A DNA stretch of 64,000 bases. Origin: CADEED01 sp963842515 (GTDB lineage: Bacteria; Pseudomonadota; Gammaproteobacteria; Steroidobacterales; Steroidobacteraceae). Made by a program: the position numbers and the translations under genes. The first letter of the stretch is position 1, and the number at the start of each line of letters is the position of its first letter. The notes below the pieces were generated by a model. The model was not told where the DNA came from. It ran no database searches and saw only the letters and a program-made list of their open reading frames with translations. Where the stretch lies: positions 1,116,001-1,180,000 of the forward strand of contig CAWJGO010000002.1 of assembly GCA_963842515.1 (NCBI GenBank), read 5' to 3'. Of the stretch, positions 1-9,451 are shown piece by piece.

Positions 1-1488
1 TTCGCACACTCTTATTTCGACCGGCACCATGTACGACGGCAACTGGCTTCGGCAATGTTGCTGAACACGCGCGACGAGCTCACCGCGAGGTTCGCCAGGA
101 ACCGTGACGATGGCGATGGCGACTCGATGACCCAACGCGGCATCGGCAAGTCCGACCGCGCACGATTCACGCACGCCGCCGACTCCGGCCACGACTTCTT
201 CGATTTCCGCGGGACTGACGCGATAGCCTGAAGTCTTGATGAGCGCATCAGTTCGTCCCACGAAGTACAGATACCCTTCTTCGTCAGTTCGCACCTGGTC
301 ACCTGACCACACGGCGATGTCATCGCGCACTCGCCCCTCGGCCACGGGCAAAGGCCGGAAGCGCTGGGCCGTGAGTTCCGGCGCATTCCAGTAGCCGAGC
401 GTCACCAGTGAACCGCGATGAACCAGCTCGCCGATCTCGCCCGGCGCGCATTGGGTGCCGTCCGGCCGCAGCACCAGGATTTCCTGATCGGGAATCGCCT
501 TGCCGATCGAACCCGCCCGGTGATTGATTTGCGCTGGCTCCAGGAATGTCGAGCGGAAAGCCTCGGTGAGCCCATACATGCAATAAATCTCAGTCGTGGG
601 CAGTTGCTCGGCCAGGGAGCGCTGCAGCGCGCCGGACAGGGCGCCACCGGAATTCGTGATGTATCTCAGGCTGCGCGTGGCAGCTTCGGGCAACTGAGTG
701 CCAGCCAGATGTGTCCACATCGTGGGAACGCCGGCGAGGCCGGTGATGCGTTCACTGCCGAGCTCGTGCACCAGGGCGCCAGTCAGCGTGAAATTGGTGA
801 GCACCGCGCATGCACCCACGCTCAAGGCGGTGGTCACCTGACTAAGCCCGTAGTCAAAGCTCAGTGGCAGCGCGGCGAGGATGCGATCCTCGGCCGTGTT
901 TCGCAGATAACCCGATACGATTCGCGCGCCACACACGAGGTTTGCGTGAGAGACCACCACCCCTTTCGGACCGCCCGTGCTCCCTGATGTGTAGAGAATC
1001 GCCGCCGGATCACGCTCGATGACTGAGGCCTGCGCGGTCCATGGCCCAAGCCCGAACAGATCTTCGTATCGCAGCATGTTCAGCGCACTTGCGCTGGCGG
1101 CGTCGGCGGCATCGCAGGCGACGACCACCGGTACACCGAAGTTCAGCGTGACGCTTTCGTCGCGCGCCAGTGACAGGACCAGCAAGTGCGGGCTGCAATC
1201 GCGCAATACATGCGCCAGCTGGCGCGCGCGCAAGGCGGCGTTGGCGGGCACGAATATAGCGCCCAGGCGACTGCAGGCGAGTGCGATCTCGACCATCGCG
1301 GTTCGATTCTGTAGATAGGTGACCACGCGCGCTCCGCGCACGACGCCCAGGCGTGCCAGCGCGCTCGCAAGGCGTCGACTGCGCTCGGTCAACTCACCGT
1401 AAGTGATTTCCACGCCACGGTGGCGCAGCGCGGGCCGGTCTTGGCGCTGGGCTGCGCTGTCGTCGATGAGCTCATGCAGCAGCGTCAT
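1..1488 (-). CDS. Acyl-CoA ligase (AMP-forming), exosortase A system-associated; C-terminus cut by window edge
   Basis: Adenylating enzyme of the ANL superfamily, predicted to activate a carboxylic acid with ATP and load it onto CoA or a carrier protein. The frame is open for 496 codons and runs off base 1, so only the last few residues are missing. Seen: phosphate-binding motif YTSGSTGGPKG near residues 166-176, FDYGLSQ, the adenine motif YGLTEAFRS, the GYWN motif, and the hinge region GRTDALIKTSGYRVSP. FDYGLSQ, ITNSGGA and YGLTEAFRS resemble the exosortase-A-linked ligase family (TIGR03098 type). The start is ATG at 1488; its ATGA overlaps the stop of the acyltransferase gene, implying coupled translation. 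In related loci a PLP-dependent decarboxylase often follows, which would lie beyond the left edge. Confidence 0.9.
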   Translation of the reverse strand, partial: MTLLHELIDDSAAQRQDRPALRHRGVEITYGELTERSRRLASALARLGVVRGARVVTYLQNRTAMVEIALACSRLGAIFVPANAALRARQLAHVLRDCSPHLLVLSLARDESVTLNFGVPVVVACDAADAASASALNMLRYEDLFGLGPWTAQASVIERDPAAILYTSGSTGGPKGVVVSHANLVCGARIVSGYLRNTAEDRILAALPLSFDYGLSQVTTALSVGACAVLTNFTLTGALVHELGSERITGLAGVPTMWTHLAGTQLPEAATRSLRYITNSGGALSGALQRSLAEQLPTTEIYCMYGLTEAFRSTFLEPAQINHRAGSIGKAIPDQEILVLRPDGTQCAPGEIGELVHRGSLVTLGYWNAPELTAQRFRPLPVAEGRVRDDIAVWSGDQVRTDEEGYLYFVGRTDALIKTSGYRVSPAEIEEVVAGVGGVRESCAVGLADAALGHRVAIAIVTVPGEPRGELVARVQQHCRSQLPSYMVPVEIRVCE

Positions 1489-2648
1489 CCTGGCTCTCGC
1501 TTTTCCTGCCGGTGCATCGCGGGCAGTGCAACGCGAGCCTTCGGCTGCAGCGATTTGCGAACCCAGTGACGTGCTGGCAGTTCGAAGTTCCGGTAGCTCA
1601 ACACCGCGAGGACCACCATCAGGGCAATGAATCCAAGGAAGAACCAGGGTGACGTCACGACGTCACGGCCAATGCGCAGTTGATTCATCACGAGGATTAT
1701 CAGGATCTGCACCGGCACGTGCAGCAAGTACAGGCTGTAGGTCATATTGCCGACCATAGCGAATCGCGCCGCTGTGTGCCGCTTGTCCCAAAAGTCGATG
1801 GATGCAGCGGTCAGCACCAGGCCGCTGAACAGGCAGACGCGGCCCGCATCGTCGGTGTGGGGAGCATTCCAGCGGAGCAGTAGTACGCCACCCACCATGG
1901 CGAGCACCCCTGCCAAGGCGCTGGCGAAGTTGCGCTCCCGGAATTTGATCAGCCAGATGTAGACACCGCAACCGGCGAAGAAGTAGGTGCCGCATTGCCA
2001 GAACGCTCCTGGAATATCCACAGCAAACAGCAGCGCAAAAAGAGCCGCCATGAGAATCGGACCGATGATGCCGAGCGTGAACAGGAACCGCAGCGACAGG
2101 AAAAAAACGATGTAGACGAAGATCTCCACCGAGACCGACCAGATCGGCGCATTGAAACTGTCGCCGGCTTCGAATCCCCAATGCGAGATGAACAGGAGGT
2201 TCAGCAGGAAATGCTCGGCGTCATTGTGCTCGTAGATCTGGTGCGCTCCCTCGAGCTGATAGCTCAGGAGTTGCAGCAACGCCACGAGGATGAGGGTGGC
2301 GAAATGGAGGGGATACAACCGCGCGAACCGGTTTACAAAGAACTCGCGGCCCGAGGGCGCAGTACCGGCATAAACACTGGCAAAGACAAAACCTGAAATG
2401 AGCCAGAACAACTGCACGGCGAAGTAACCATGGCGGTAGAAGAGCTCCAGTGCATCGTAGAACGGTTGCGACTTCGGGTCGTAGACCACCACGCCGAGCT
2501 TGGTATTGAAATAGAAATGCGGGTAATGCCACACGAGGATGGCGAGCGCGGCCAGCCCGCGGATCAGATCGACGCAATGGAAATACCGACCCGGCCGCCG
2601 CTCGGGGAGCACAACGAGCCCGCGTATTGCCGTCAGGAATTTGGTCAT
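1485..2648 (-). CDS. Acyltransferase family 3 membrane protein (OafA/YrhL-like)
   Basis: 387-residue integral membrane protein predicted to O-acetylate or otherwise O-acylate a surface glycan. The N-terminus carries the family signature: VDLIRGLAALAILVWHYPHF around residues 26-45, with an Arg (about 30) followed by a His (about 41), the residues known to matter in this family. About ten hydrophobic segments follow, and the C-terminus is a short basic tail. It overlaps the acyl-CoA ligase by four bases; both sit at the left end of the EPS locus, and the ligase might supply or share an acyl substrate (inference). Its promoter would lie in the divergent region up to 2824, which holds a CRP-like palindrome. 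Confidence 0.9.
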   Translation of the reverse strand: MTKFLTAIRGLVVLPERRPGRYFHCVDLIRGLAALAILVWHYPHFYFNTKLGVVVYDPKSQPFYDALELFYRHGYFAVQLFWLISGFVFASVYAGTAPSGREFFVNRFARLYPLHFATLILVALLQLLSYQLEGAHQIYEHNDAEHFLLNLLFISHWGFEAGDSFNAPIWSVSVEIFVYIVFFLSLRFLFTLGIIGPILMAALFALLFAVDIPGAFWQCGTYFFAGCGVYIWLIKFRERNFASALAGVLAMVGGVLLLRWNAPHTDDAGRVCLFSGLVLTAASIDFWDKRHTAARFAMVGNMTYSLYLLHVPVQILIILVMNQLRIGRDVVTSPWFFLGFIALMVVLAVLSYRNFELPARHWVRKSLQPKARVALPAMHRQEKREPG

Positions 2649-2824
2649 AGTGGACGCTTAATTCGGGGCTGCATTGTGACAATATCCGCGACCGAATTCT
2701 GCGAATTGGACCAAGACTGGAGCCGGGGAATTGCACCGTTCGCGACGGAGAAAACCAAACCAGTGAGCTACGTCACACGTCGCGAATTCGCGCCACCTTT
2801 ATGATGTAAGGTCGCGGCTTCGCG
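2649..2824. promoter_or_regulatory. Divergent intergenic region between acyltransferase and GT4 genes
   Basis: This 176-base gap separates the minus-strand acyltransferase start from the plus-strand glycosyltransferase start, so it must hold promoters for both. It is more AT-rich than its neighbours and contains the CRP-like palindrome listed separately. I could not assign -35/-10 boxes with confidence. Confidence 0.5.
2762..2777. promoter_or_regulatory. CRP/Clp-like operator candidate (GTGA-N6-TCAC)
   Basis: The sequence AGTGAGCTACGTCACA matches the CRP-family dyad TGTGA-N6-TCACA at 9 of 10 defined positions (first T is A). It lies about 48 bases before the GT4 start and about 114 bases before the acyltransferase start. 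Binding by a CRP or Clp homologue is inference from the palindrome. Confidence 0.5.
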
Positions 2825-4084
2825 GTGCACCCTGCCACCCGGGCACCCCTGGAGACCTTGAGTTTGAAAGCCGTTGCGACCCATTCGTCGACTCGTGAAA
2901 ATTCCCCAGAGGCATCCGCAAGGCGCGACGAAGAGCTAAATGGCCTGCAACGGCGTCGCGTGCTGATCGTCGCCTCCACGCTGCACATCGGTGGGGCCGA
3001 GCAGGTCGCGGCAAATTTGTCGCGCTACCTCGATCCCGGCGGTTTTGAGGTGACGGCCTGTTACCTCAAGCAGAACGGCATCGTCGGACAGCAAATGCTG
3101 AGCCACGGCGTCGACCTCGTACCCATCCCCGGAATAAAAAAGGCACGCGACTACTTCACCGCGTTCAAGCTCATGCGCCTCATCCGGCAGCGCGGCATCC
3201 AGCTCATTCATACCCACGACATCCACGGGTTGATCGACGGCGCCATCTGCCGCACGTTGATGCGGGGCCTGCGGCACGTGCACACATTCCATTGGGGCAA
3301 CTATCCTGTGCGCGATCCACGTTACGCGCGCATCGAGCGCGCCCTGTGGCGCGTACCCGATGCGCTGGTCGCGGTGGGCCACGTCCAGGCCGCCGCCATC
3401 CGCGACTTCTACGGCATTCCCGCCGAGCGCCTGCGCGTCGTGTGGAACGGTATCGCGCCTCCCAAGGGCGCGGCATCACCGGAGATGATCAGCGCCGTCG
3501 CGACCGCCAAAGGACCCGTCATCGGCAGCATCAGCACACTGATCCGGCAGAAGGGACTGGAACACCTGTTGGATGCCGCAAGGCTCATGCGCGATGCAGG
3601 TCATCAGTTCCTGCTGCTGATCGCGGGTGAAGGCGTACTGCGCAAGCCACTCGAACAGAAATGCCGCGACCTCGGTCTCGACGACTACGTGCGTTTCCTC
3701 GGTTGGGTGCCCGAGGCATCCCAGCGTGCCCTGCCCGCCTGTGATGTGTTCGTGCAATCCTCGCTGTGGGAAGCCATGTCGGTGGTGGTGCTGGAGGCCA
3801 TGGCCGCTGGCAAGCCCATCGTCGCGACGTCCGTGGGCGAAAACATCCATGTGCTCGTCGACGGCGGCAGCGGCCTTATCGTGCCCCCTGCTGATCCGGC
3901 AGCGCTGGCCGAGGCCCTGGGCAAACTATTGAGCGATAGCGCCTTGCGTCAGCGTCTCGGGTCCGAAGCCGAGCAGCGCTACCAGGAACATTTCACGGTC
4001 GAACAAATGACGCGCGCGCACCAGGATCTGTATGGCCAGCTCGTACGGCCGCCGGCTCGCAGAACTTCGGGCGCCCGCACTTGA
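2825..4084 (+). CDS. Glycosyltransferase family 4 (GT-B fold)
   Basis: 419-residue retaining glycosyltransferase expected to act at the inner face of the membrane during repeat-unit assembly. Visible: N-terminal Rossmann start RRRVLIVASTLHIGGAEQV (residues 43-61), with the glycine-rich acceptor loop GGAEQ; a donor-domain start at GSISTLIRQKGLEHLLDA; and the EX7E donor-binding motif with Glu315 and Glu323 (EAMSVVVLE). The first about 40 residues are not part of the fold and are poorly supported, so translation may begin downstream of 2825. The next glycosyltransferase overlaps its stop codon, so the two form an operon. Confidence 0.9.
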   Translation: MHPATRAPLETLSLKAVATHSSTRENSPEASARRDEELNGLQRRRVLIVASTLHIGGAEQVAANLSRYLDPGGFEVTACYLKQNGIVGQQMLSHGVDLVPIPGIKKARDYFTAFKLMRLIRQRGIQLIHTHDIHGLIDGAICRTLMRGLRHVHTFHWGNYPVRDPRYARIERALWRVPDALVAVGHVQAAAIRDFYGIPAERLRVVWNGIAPPKGAASPEMISAVATAKGPVIGSISTLIRQKGLEHLLDAARLMRDAGHQFLLLIAGEGVLRKPLEQKCRDLGLDDYVRFLGWVPEASQRALPACDVFVQSSLWEAMSVVVLEAMAAGKPIVATSVGENIHVLVDGGSGLIVPPADPAALAEALGKLLSDSALRQRLGSEAEQRYQEHFTVEQMTRAHQDLYGQLVRPPARRTSGART

Positions 4085-5148
4085 GATCCCTTACCGATTC
4101 GCCAGCTGACGCGCTTCGCATGACGTCTTCTTCGCCTGCCCCTGACGAAGCCCACGGGAAACTCCCGTCGACAACCCGCGCACTGGCGATCAGCTGGGAA
4201 GACCATCGCCGCACGCGCGAATTGTGCGACTGGTTCGGCCTGCCACTGCACGTGTTGGCATTCGATGTCGGGCGGCTCAGACGATACCTGCGGCTGGGAA
4301 CGTCCACGATCGCGCTGCTGTGGCGAACGCGGCCAGCTTTGGTCTTCATGCAGACCCCATCGGTGGTGCTCGCCATGCTGGTGGTCGCAGTACGTCCTTT
4401 CTGTGGCCGCTATCGCATTGTCATGGACGCGCACAACGAAGCGGTGGCGCCCTACGCTTACACGCAGTGGCCGGTTCCGCTCATGCACCGCTTCACGTTG
4501 CGTGCAGCCGACCTGGTCCTGGTTACCAACGCGGCTCTTGCCAAGGACATCGAGCGCATCGGCGGCCGGCCGCATGTGCTGCCCGATCGCATTCCCACCG
4601 CACCCATCCCCCCTCGGCAACTTCCGAAGGAAGTACCGTTTCGCGTGATGGTCGTCGCCACCTACGCGGCGGACGAGCCCATCACCGAGATCATCGAAGC
4701 TGCGCGTGCGCTCGGTCCAGACTATCTATTCAGCATCACCGGCCGCGAGACCAAGCTGCCAGCCGCGCAGCGGGCCACACTGCCCGCCAACGTGCGCCAG
4801 ACCGGGTTCCTGCCTGAGCATGACTACTGGGTCCTGATGGGTCAGAGCCACGCCATGCTGGATTTCACGCTCAAGCCGAATTGCCTGGTGTGCGGCGCGT
4901 ATGAGGCGCTGGCGCTGCATCGCCCCATGATCCTCAGCGACAATCCGGCGACGGTCGCCCTGTTCGGCGAGGTCGCGGTATTCCCCGCCTCCCATGCCGC
5001 GAGCGACATCGCGGCCTCGGTGCGCGAGTGCGCGCGGCGCTACGACGAACTATGCGCCACCGCGGCGACCGAACAAATACGCTTCGCAGCTCGCTGGCAA
5101 CAACAAGCGGATGCGCTCGCCTCACGCATGCGCGCATGGCTCAGCTAG
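4081..5148 (+). CDS. GT-B glycosyltransferase, GT4-like
   Basis: 355-residue predicted glycosyltransferase. Seen: an N-terminal domain without signal peptide, a DAHNEA segment, LRAADLVLVTNAALAKDI (typical end of the GT-B acceptor domain), then a donor domain with GFLPEHDYW and YEALALHRPMILSDN. The usual EX7E motif is not intact, so it is a divergent GT4 or a related GT-B family. Start choice: TTG at 4081 gives a TTGA overlap with the previous stop; an in-frame ATG at 4120 is a good alternative. Its 3' end overlaps the convergent glycosyltransferase gene by four bases. Confidence 0.8.
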   Translation: MRSLTDSPADALRMTSSSPAPDEAHGKLPSTTRALAISWEDHRRTRELCDWFGLPLHVLAFDVGRLRRYLRLGTSTIALLWRTRPALVFMQTPSVVLAMLVVAVRPFCGRYRIVMDAHNEAVAPYAYTQWPVPLMHRFTLRAADLVLVTNAALAKDIERIGGRPHVLPDRIPTAPIPPRQLPKEVPFRVMVVATYAADEPITEIIEAARALGPDYLFSITGRETKLPAAQRATLPANVRQTGFLPEHDYWVLMGQSHAMLDFTLKPNCLVCGAYEALALHRPMILSDNPATVALFGEVAVFPASHAASDIAASVRECARRYDELCATAATEQIRFAARWQQQADALASRMRAWLS

Positions 5149-6317
5149 AGAACTCGGTCGTAGATTTCCTGCACCCGGGTCGCGTTGGTCTTGGCGGTGA
5201 AGCGATTGGCCAGGGTGTTGCGGCCCGCCGCGCCCATCGTTGCACGGCGCGCGGGGTCGGCGAGCAAACCACAGAGTTCGGCGGCAAGCTGATCCGCGTC
5301 GCCGGGTTTGGTCAGCAGCCCATCCACGCCGTGAGTGATGATGTCCAGCGGACCGCCATGCGCCGTCGCCACCACCGGCTTGCCCAGCGCCATCGCCTCG
5401 AGAATGACGATGCCGAATGGTTCCGGATCAATCGAGGTGTGGACGACGACGTCCATGGCCGACGCCAACATGGCCGGGTTCTTCTGATACCCGGTGAAAA
5501 TGACACAGTCCTGCAACTGGCCGTCGACGATTTCCTGCTGCAGCTTCGCATGGTAGACGGAATCGACGATCGACCCGACTATCAGGCAGCGCGCCTCGGA
5601 GTACTGGCGCACCACCTGTTTCATAGCGCGAACCAGTGTGATCTGGCCCTTCCATCCCTTGACGTTGCCGACCACACCCAGCAGCGGGACATGCTCCGGA
5701 ATGTTGAATAGCGCGCGCGCGGCGGCCGGTGCCGCCTGCGCCTCGATGCGCTGCGGATCGATGCCATCGTGGATCAGCTCGACACGCCGAGTGGAAAAAC
5801 CTTTTGACTTGATGTTCTCGGTAACGGCGTTCGAGATGGAAATGATGCGGGCGAAACGGCGGGCGAGGAACTTGTGAATCGCCCCGGGATACGGCGGATA
5901 GCCACGCTGGTGCGCGATGCAGGGAATGCGGCAGCGCATGGCCGCCACCAGCAGATCGTGATCCGTGCCACAGCTGTTGTTCAGGTGTACGAGATCGATG
6001 CGCAAGCGTCGCAACTCTTTCGCCCACAGGCTGGAGCGCTCGACCAGTGTGCGATACGCGTTGAGAAACGATTGCAGCGGCGCCAGTCCCGCGCCCGCGG
6101 TCTTGTGCCCGGTGAGGTGCACCGGGTCTGGAAACGCATGCACCACCACCTCGGCGACAGCACGAAACTCATCGAGCAACGTGTTCTCCTGGTAGAACCA
6201 GACCACGGGCTCGAAGCGCTGCCGGTCCAGGCCACGACAGATCTCCAGCAGACAATAATGGGAGCCTCCGATGGTGCCATCGGTGTTGTGCTCGAGAAAA
6301 AGTGTGCGTCTCGTCAA
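5145..6317 (-). CDS. Glycosyltransferase family 4
   Basis: 390-residue GT4. It begins MTRRTLFLEHNTDGTIGGSH, with the glycine-rich loop expected of the acceptor domain. The middle has SRRVELIHDGID-like and GVVGNVKGWKGQ (donor-domain start), and the EX7E motif is EPFGIVILE followed by AMALGKPVVATAHGG. It is monocistronic and convergent with the preceding glycosyltransferase (4-base overlap of coding ends) and divergent from the flippase gene, so it has its own promoter somewhere in 6318-6484. Confidence 0.9.
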   Translation of the reverse strand: MTRRTLFLEHNTDGTIGGSHYCLLEICRGLDRQRFEPVVWFYQENTLLDEFRAVAEVVVHAFPDPVHLTGHKTAGAGLAPLQSFLNAYRTLVERSSLWAKELRRLRIDLVHLNNSCGTDHDLLVAAMRCRIPCIAHQRGYPPYPGAIHKFLARRFARIISISNAVTENIKSKGFSTRRVELIHDGIDPQRIEAQAAPAAARALFNIPEHVPLLGVVGNVKGWKGQITLVRAMKQVVRQYSEARCLIVGSIVDSVYHAKLQQEIVDGQLQDCVIFTGYQKNPAMLASAMDVVVHTSIDPEPFGIVILEAMALGKPVVATAHGGPLDIITHGVDGLLTKPGDADQLAAELCGLLADPARRATMGAAGRNTLANRFTAKTNATRVQEIYDRVL

Positions 6318-6484
6318 CCTTGTAGTCTCCTGTTCGGCCCCGGTCCGGGTCGCTCATGCCCGCGGTCGAGTATGATGGCGACGAAGCATTGGGTGCCGGC
6401 AAGAATACTCGTAGCCATACGAGGTTGGGCCATCAGCCTGCCGCAGATCGAACTTCGAGCCCACCGCACCGTCACCCCGTAAAC

Positions 6485-8032
6485 ATGGCCCAACTTCAAA
6501 AGACCGTTCGCAGCCTGACGAGCAACTGGCTGCTGCTCGCGATCAACATCGCCCTGTCCTTCTTCATGTCGCCGTTCATCGTCGGCAAGCTGGGCAGTGT
6601 CTATTACGGCATCTGGGCCATCGCCATGCAGTTCACAGGCTATCTGTTCCTGCTGGACTTCGGCGTTCGCGAATCCGTGATTCGATACACCGCCAAGTAC
6701 GTGGCACGGCAGCAGGGGCGGCAGCTCAATCGCGTGCTCAACACGGCGCTGCTCATCTATCTCCCCATCACTATTCTTTGCGCGCTGCTGGCCGGCGCCT
6801 GCGCTTGGGCTGTACCTCACTGGTTCAACATCGACGAGGCGCACGCCACGGAAGCGAGGCTGGCGGTTTTCTTCGTCGGTCTGACCATTGCGCAGAACTT
6901 CGTCTTCAATGTGTTCACCGGCATCCTGCAGGGACTCAACCGGTTCGACGTCGCCAATGCCGCCGCGCTGGTCTTCACCTTCATCCGCGCGACCCTGGTG
7001 GTCGTGGCCTTGTCGCTGGGCTACAAGCTCGTAGCGCTGGCCGCGATCAACCTGACTCTGGCGATCTGCGGCGGCATCGTGACCACGATTGCCGCGACCC
7101 GCCTGCTGCGCAAGGCCGGCGTGCCGTTCTCGTTCAGCATTCCGAGTCGGCGGCATTTCATCGCGCAGGGCAGGAAAGTCGCCGGCTACGGCGTCCATGT
7201 GCTGGTCAACAACGTCGCGCAAAAGATCAATTTTGCCTCCGACGCCATCATCATCGGCCTGTACCTGCCGATCGCAGCCATCACCCCCTACGCAATCGCG
7301 GGCAGTCTCATCGACTACCTGCGCTCGCTGATGATCTCAACCGCCCAGGTGTTCAGCCCCCTCTCGAGCACGCTACGAACTCAGGGGCGCCCTGGAGACC
7401 TGGCCACGCTGCTGGTACGCGGATCGAAACTCGTGGTGCTCTTTTCCCTGCCCATCGGCATCACATTCGCCGTGCTCGGCGGTCATTTCGTCGGGCTGTG
7501 GATGGGCGAGGAATTCGCCCATGCCGCGGGGCAGGTGCTGCTGGTACTCGGCATCCTGCAGATCATCTCGGCGCCGCATTACGTGGTTTCGAGCGTGCTC
7601 TATGGAATGAGCAAACATCACCTGATGGGCATGCTGCGTGCCGGCGAAGCTGCGGCCAAGCTCGCGCTGAGCATCTACCTGGTGCAATCGATGGGCATCG
7701 TCGGCGTGGCGGTGGCCACCGCGATCTCGCACTCCGTGGTCGTGCTGCTGCTGCTGCCGGTGCTGGTCTCGCGGCTGGTGGAATTGCGCATCAGCCAGTA
7801 CATCGTCGGGGTCTATCTACGACCCATGCTGGCGGCCGCGCCTTTCCTCGTGGGGGCCATGTGCGTGAGGATTTATCTGCCGGCGCGGAACCTCATCGAG
7901 TTCTTCGCGGAGGTTGCGGGCCTGTGCGTCGTCTACCTGGCGACGGCTTACTTCCTGGCCCTGGATAGCGATGAGCGGCAGATGCTCAGGCGACTCATTC
8001 AGAAAAAGAATCAGGCCCAGCCGGCCAGCTGA
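6485..8032 (+). CDS. Polysaccharide flippase (Wzx-like, MOP superfamily)
   Basis: 515-residue polytopic membrane protein with 12-14 hydrophobic segments, predicted to move lipid-linked repeat units to the periplasmic face. It begins MAQLQKTVRSLTSNWLLLAI and continues with SPFIVGKLGSVYYGIWAIAMQF, a pattern common in the Polysacc_synt/MVIN-like group. ATG at 6485 was chosen because homology-like sequence starts there; the open frame extends upstream to 6356 over what looks like non-coding sequence. Being the only flippase here, it is the likely partner of the O-ligase-like polymerase at 23.8-25.1 kb. Confidence 0.88.
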   Translation: MAQLQKTVRSLTSNWLLLAINIALSFFMSPFIVGKLGSVYYGIWAIAMQFTGYLFLLDFGVRESVIRYTAKYVARQQGRQLNRVLNTALLIYLPITILCALLAGACAWAVPHWFNIDEAHATEARLAVFFVGLTIAQNFVFNVFTGILQGLNRFDVANAAALVFTFIRATLVVVALSLGYKLVALAAINLTLAICGGIVTTIAATRLLRKAGVPFSFSIPSRRHFIAQGRKVAGYGVHVLVNNVAQKINFASDAIIIGLYLPIAAITPYAIAGSLIDYLRSLMISTAQVFSPLSSTLRTQGRPGDLATLLVRGSKLVVLFSLPIGITFAVLGGHFVGLWMGEEFAHAAGQVLLVLGILQIISAPHYVVSSVLYGMSKHHLMGMLRAGEAAAKLALSIYLVQSMGIVGVAVATAISHSVVVLLLLPVLVSRLVELRISQYIVGVYLRPMLAAAPFLVGAMCVRIYLPARNLIEFFAEVAGLCVVYLATAYFLALDSDERQMLRRLIQKKNQAQPAS

Positions 8033-8037
8033 TCACG

Positions 8038-9288
8038 TCAGGTCGTGGGGGCCGGTCGAATGTGCTTGCGAGGCAGCAGCCGTTTGCGAATGCCATCGGT
8101 CATCTGTCCGATCCATCGCGAGTACACCGGAAACCACTTCCACTTATGCGACAGCGCGGGGTCCGCCAGGCATTGCTCGTAAATCGCCTCGAGGCGCCGC
8201 GATGCGGCTGGCGCGACCATTTCCGAGAGCACGCGCGCTTTCAGGGTCTCGCCCACGCGCTGCGCCAGCTGCGGCTCGCTCATCAAGCGATTCATCGCCA
8301 CGCTCAGCGCCTGCGGATTCTCGGGCGGCACGATCAATCCGGTCTTCTCCTGTTCGATGAGTTCCGCCACGCCGCCGACCGCGGCGCCGATGCAGGGCAA
8401 GCCGAAGAATCCGGCTTCGATCAGCACCAGCGGAAACGCCTCGACGCGCGAGGTGAGCACGAAGGCATCCGCGATATCCCGCATCAGCGCCGGCGCGATC
8501 GGTGTCTCGCCGAGGAAGCGCACGCGTTCGGCCACTCCCAATGTCCGCGCCTGTTCCTCGAGCCGGGCGCGCTCGGGACCATCACCGGCGATTACCAATA
8601 CGGCGCTGCGATTTGCGGTTTGCAACTTTGCGAAGCCATCGATCAACAAGTCGAAGCCCTTGCGCTGAATCAGCGAACCCACCGCGAGAAAGACGAAAGC
8701 CTGCTCGTCAATGGCGAATGTGGCGCGCAGTTGCGGAGCGGCAGAGCTCAGCCGCCGCGAATCGACGCAGTTGTAGACGACGCTGGAAGCGCTCTCCGGG
8801 AATCCGTCGTTGATCAGGGGTTGCAGCGTGGCGCGAGAGACGCCCGTGATCCGCGACACCTGGTGCAACAGGCACACGCAACGCAGCCTGACGGTGTAAT
8901 CGAGATGCAGCTGCAGGATCACGGGAACCCGCCGGCGCTTGGCGATGGGCACCACCCATTGGCACGGCTCCGGCGCATTGCAGTGGATGATGGATATCTG
9001 GTGCCGTTTGATGATCTGTGCCGCACGTCGCCGCAGACGCAGCGTGCTCAGGAAGTCGAACTGCGGCTTCGAGTAAGTGAGCGCGACTCTGAATATGTCA
9101 TGGAGCACTTCTACGCCCGCGGCCTTCATGAGCTCCACGAGTGGCATATTGTTGGTCCAGACGATGGGCCTGAATCTCGCGCGGTCGAGCTCGGCGATGT
9201 GATCGATGAGCACGCGCTCGCTGCCTCTGATCCACTGCGCGCCGTCATGAACGAACAGGATCGGGAGAGGGCTGGGGAGCTGCGACAT
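8038..9288 (-). CDS. Glycosyltransferase family 4
   Basis: 416-residue GT4. Features: N-terminal ILFVHDGAQWIRGSERVLIDHI (glycine/serine loop), an acceptor domain ending in a VYNCVD turn, donor-domain start FLAVGSLIQRKGFDLLIDGFAKL, and EX7E as EAFPLVLIE followed by AGFFGLPCIGAAVGG. The basic C-terminal tail (about 35 residues) is outside the fold. It converges with the flippase gene (5-base gap) and diverges from the GT32-like gene at 9452. Confidence 0.9.
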   Translation of the reverse strand: MSQLPSPLPILFVHDGAQWIRGSERVLIDHIAELDRARFRPIVWTNNMPLVELMKAAGVEVLHDIFRVALTYSKPQFDFLSTLRLRRRAAQIIKRHQISIIHCNAPEPCQWVVPIAKRRRVPVILQLHLDYTVRLRCVCLLHQVSRITGVSRATLQPLINDGFPESASSVVYNCVDSRRLSSAAPQLRATFAIDEQAFVFLAVGSLIQRKGFDLLIDGFAKLQTANRSAVLVIAGDGPERARLEEQARTLGVAERVRFLGETPIAPALMRDIADAFVLTSRVEAFPLVLIEAGFFGLPCIGAAVGGVAELIEQEKTGLIVPPENPQALSVAMNRLMSEPQLAQRVGETLKARVLSEMVAPAASRRLEAIYEQCLADPALSHKWKWFPVYSRWIGQMTDGIRKRLLPRKHIRPAPTT

Positions 9289-9451
9289 CGGCGGTTTCCA
9301 GGGGGTCGTATATCTGCACGAACTCTACAGGGGTCCGGCGCTCAAGCAAGAAATTCGCCGCGGTAATCCGGCATTTTCGTGGCATAGTTCCGATTGCAGG
9401 AAATCGCCGCGTACCGCGCGTTGTGCGACTTACCAGAAGGCCAAAGAAAGA

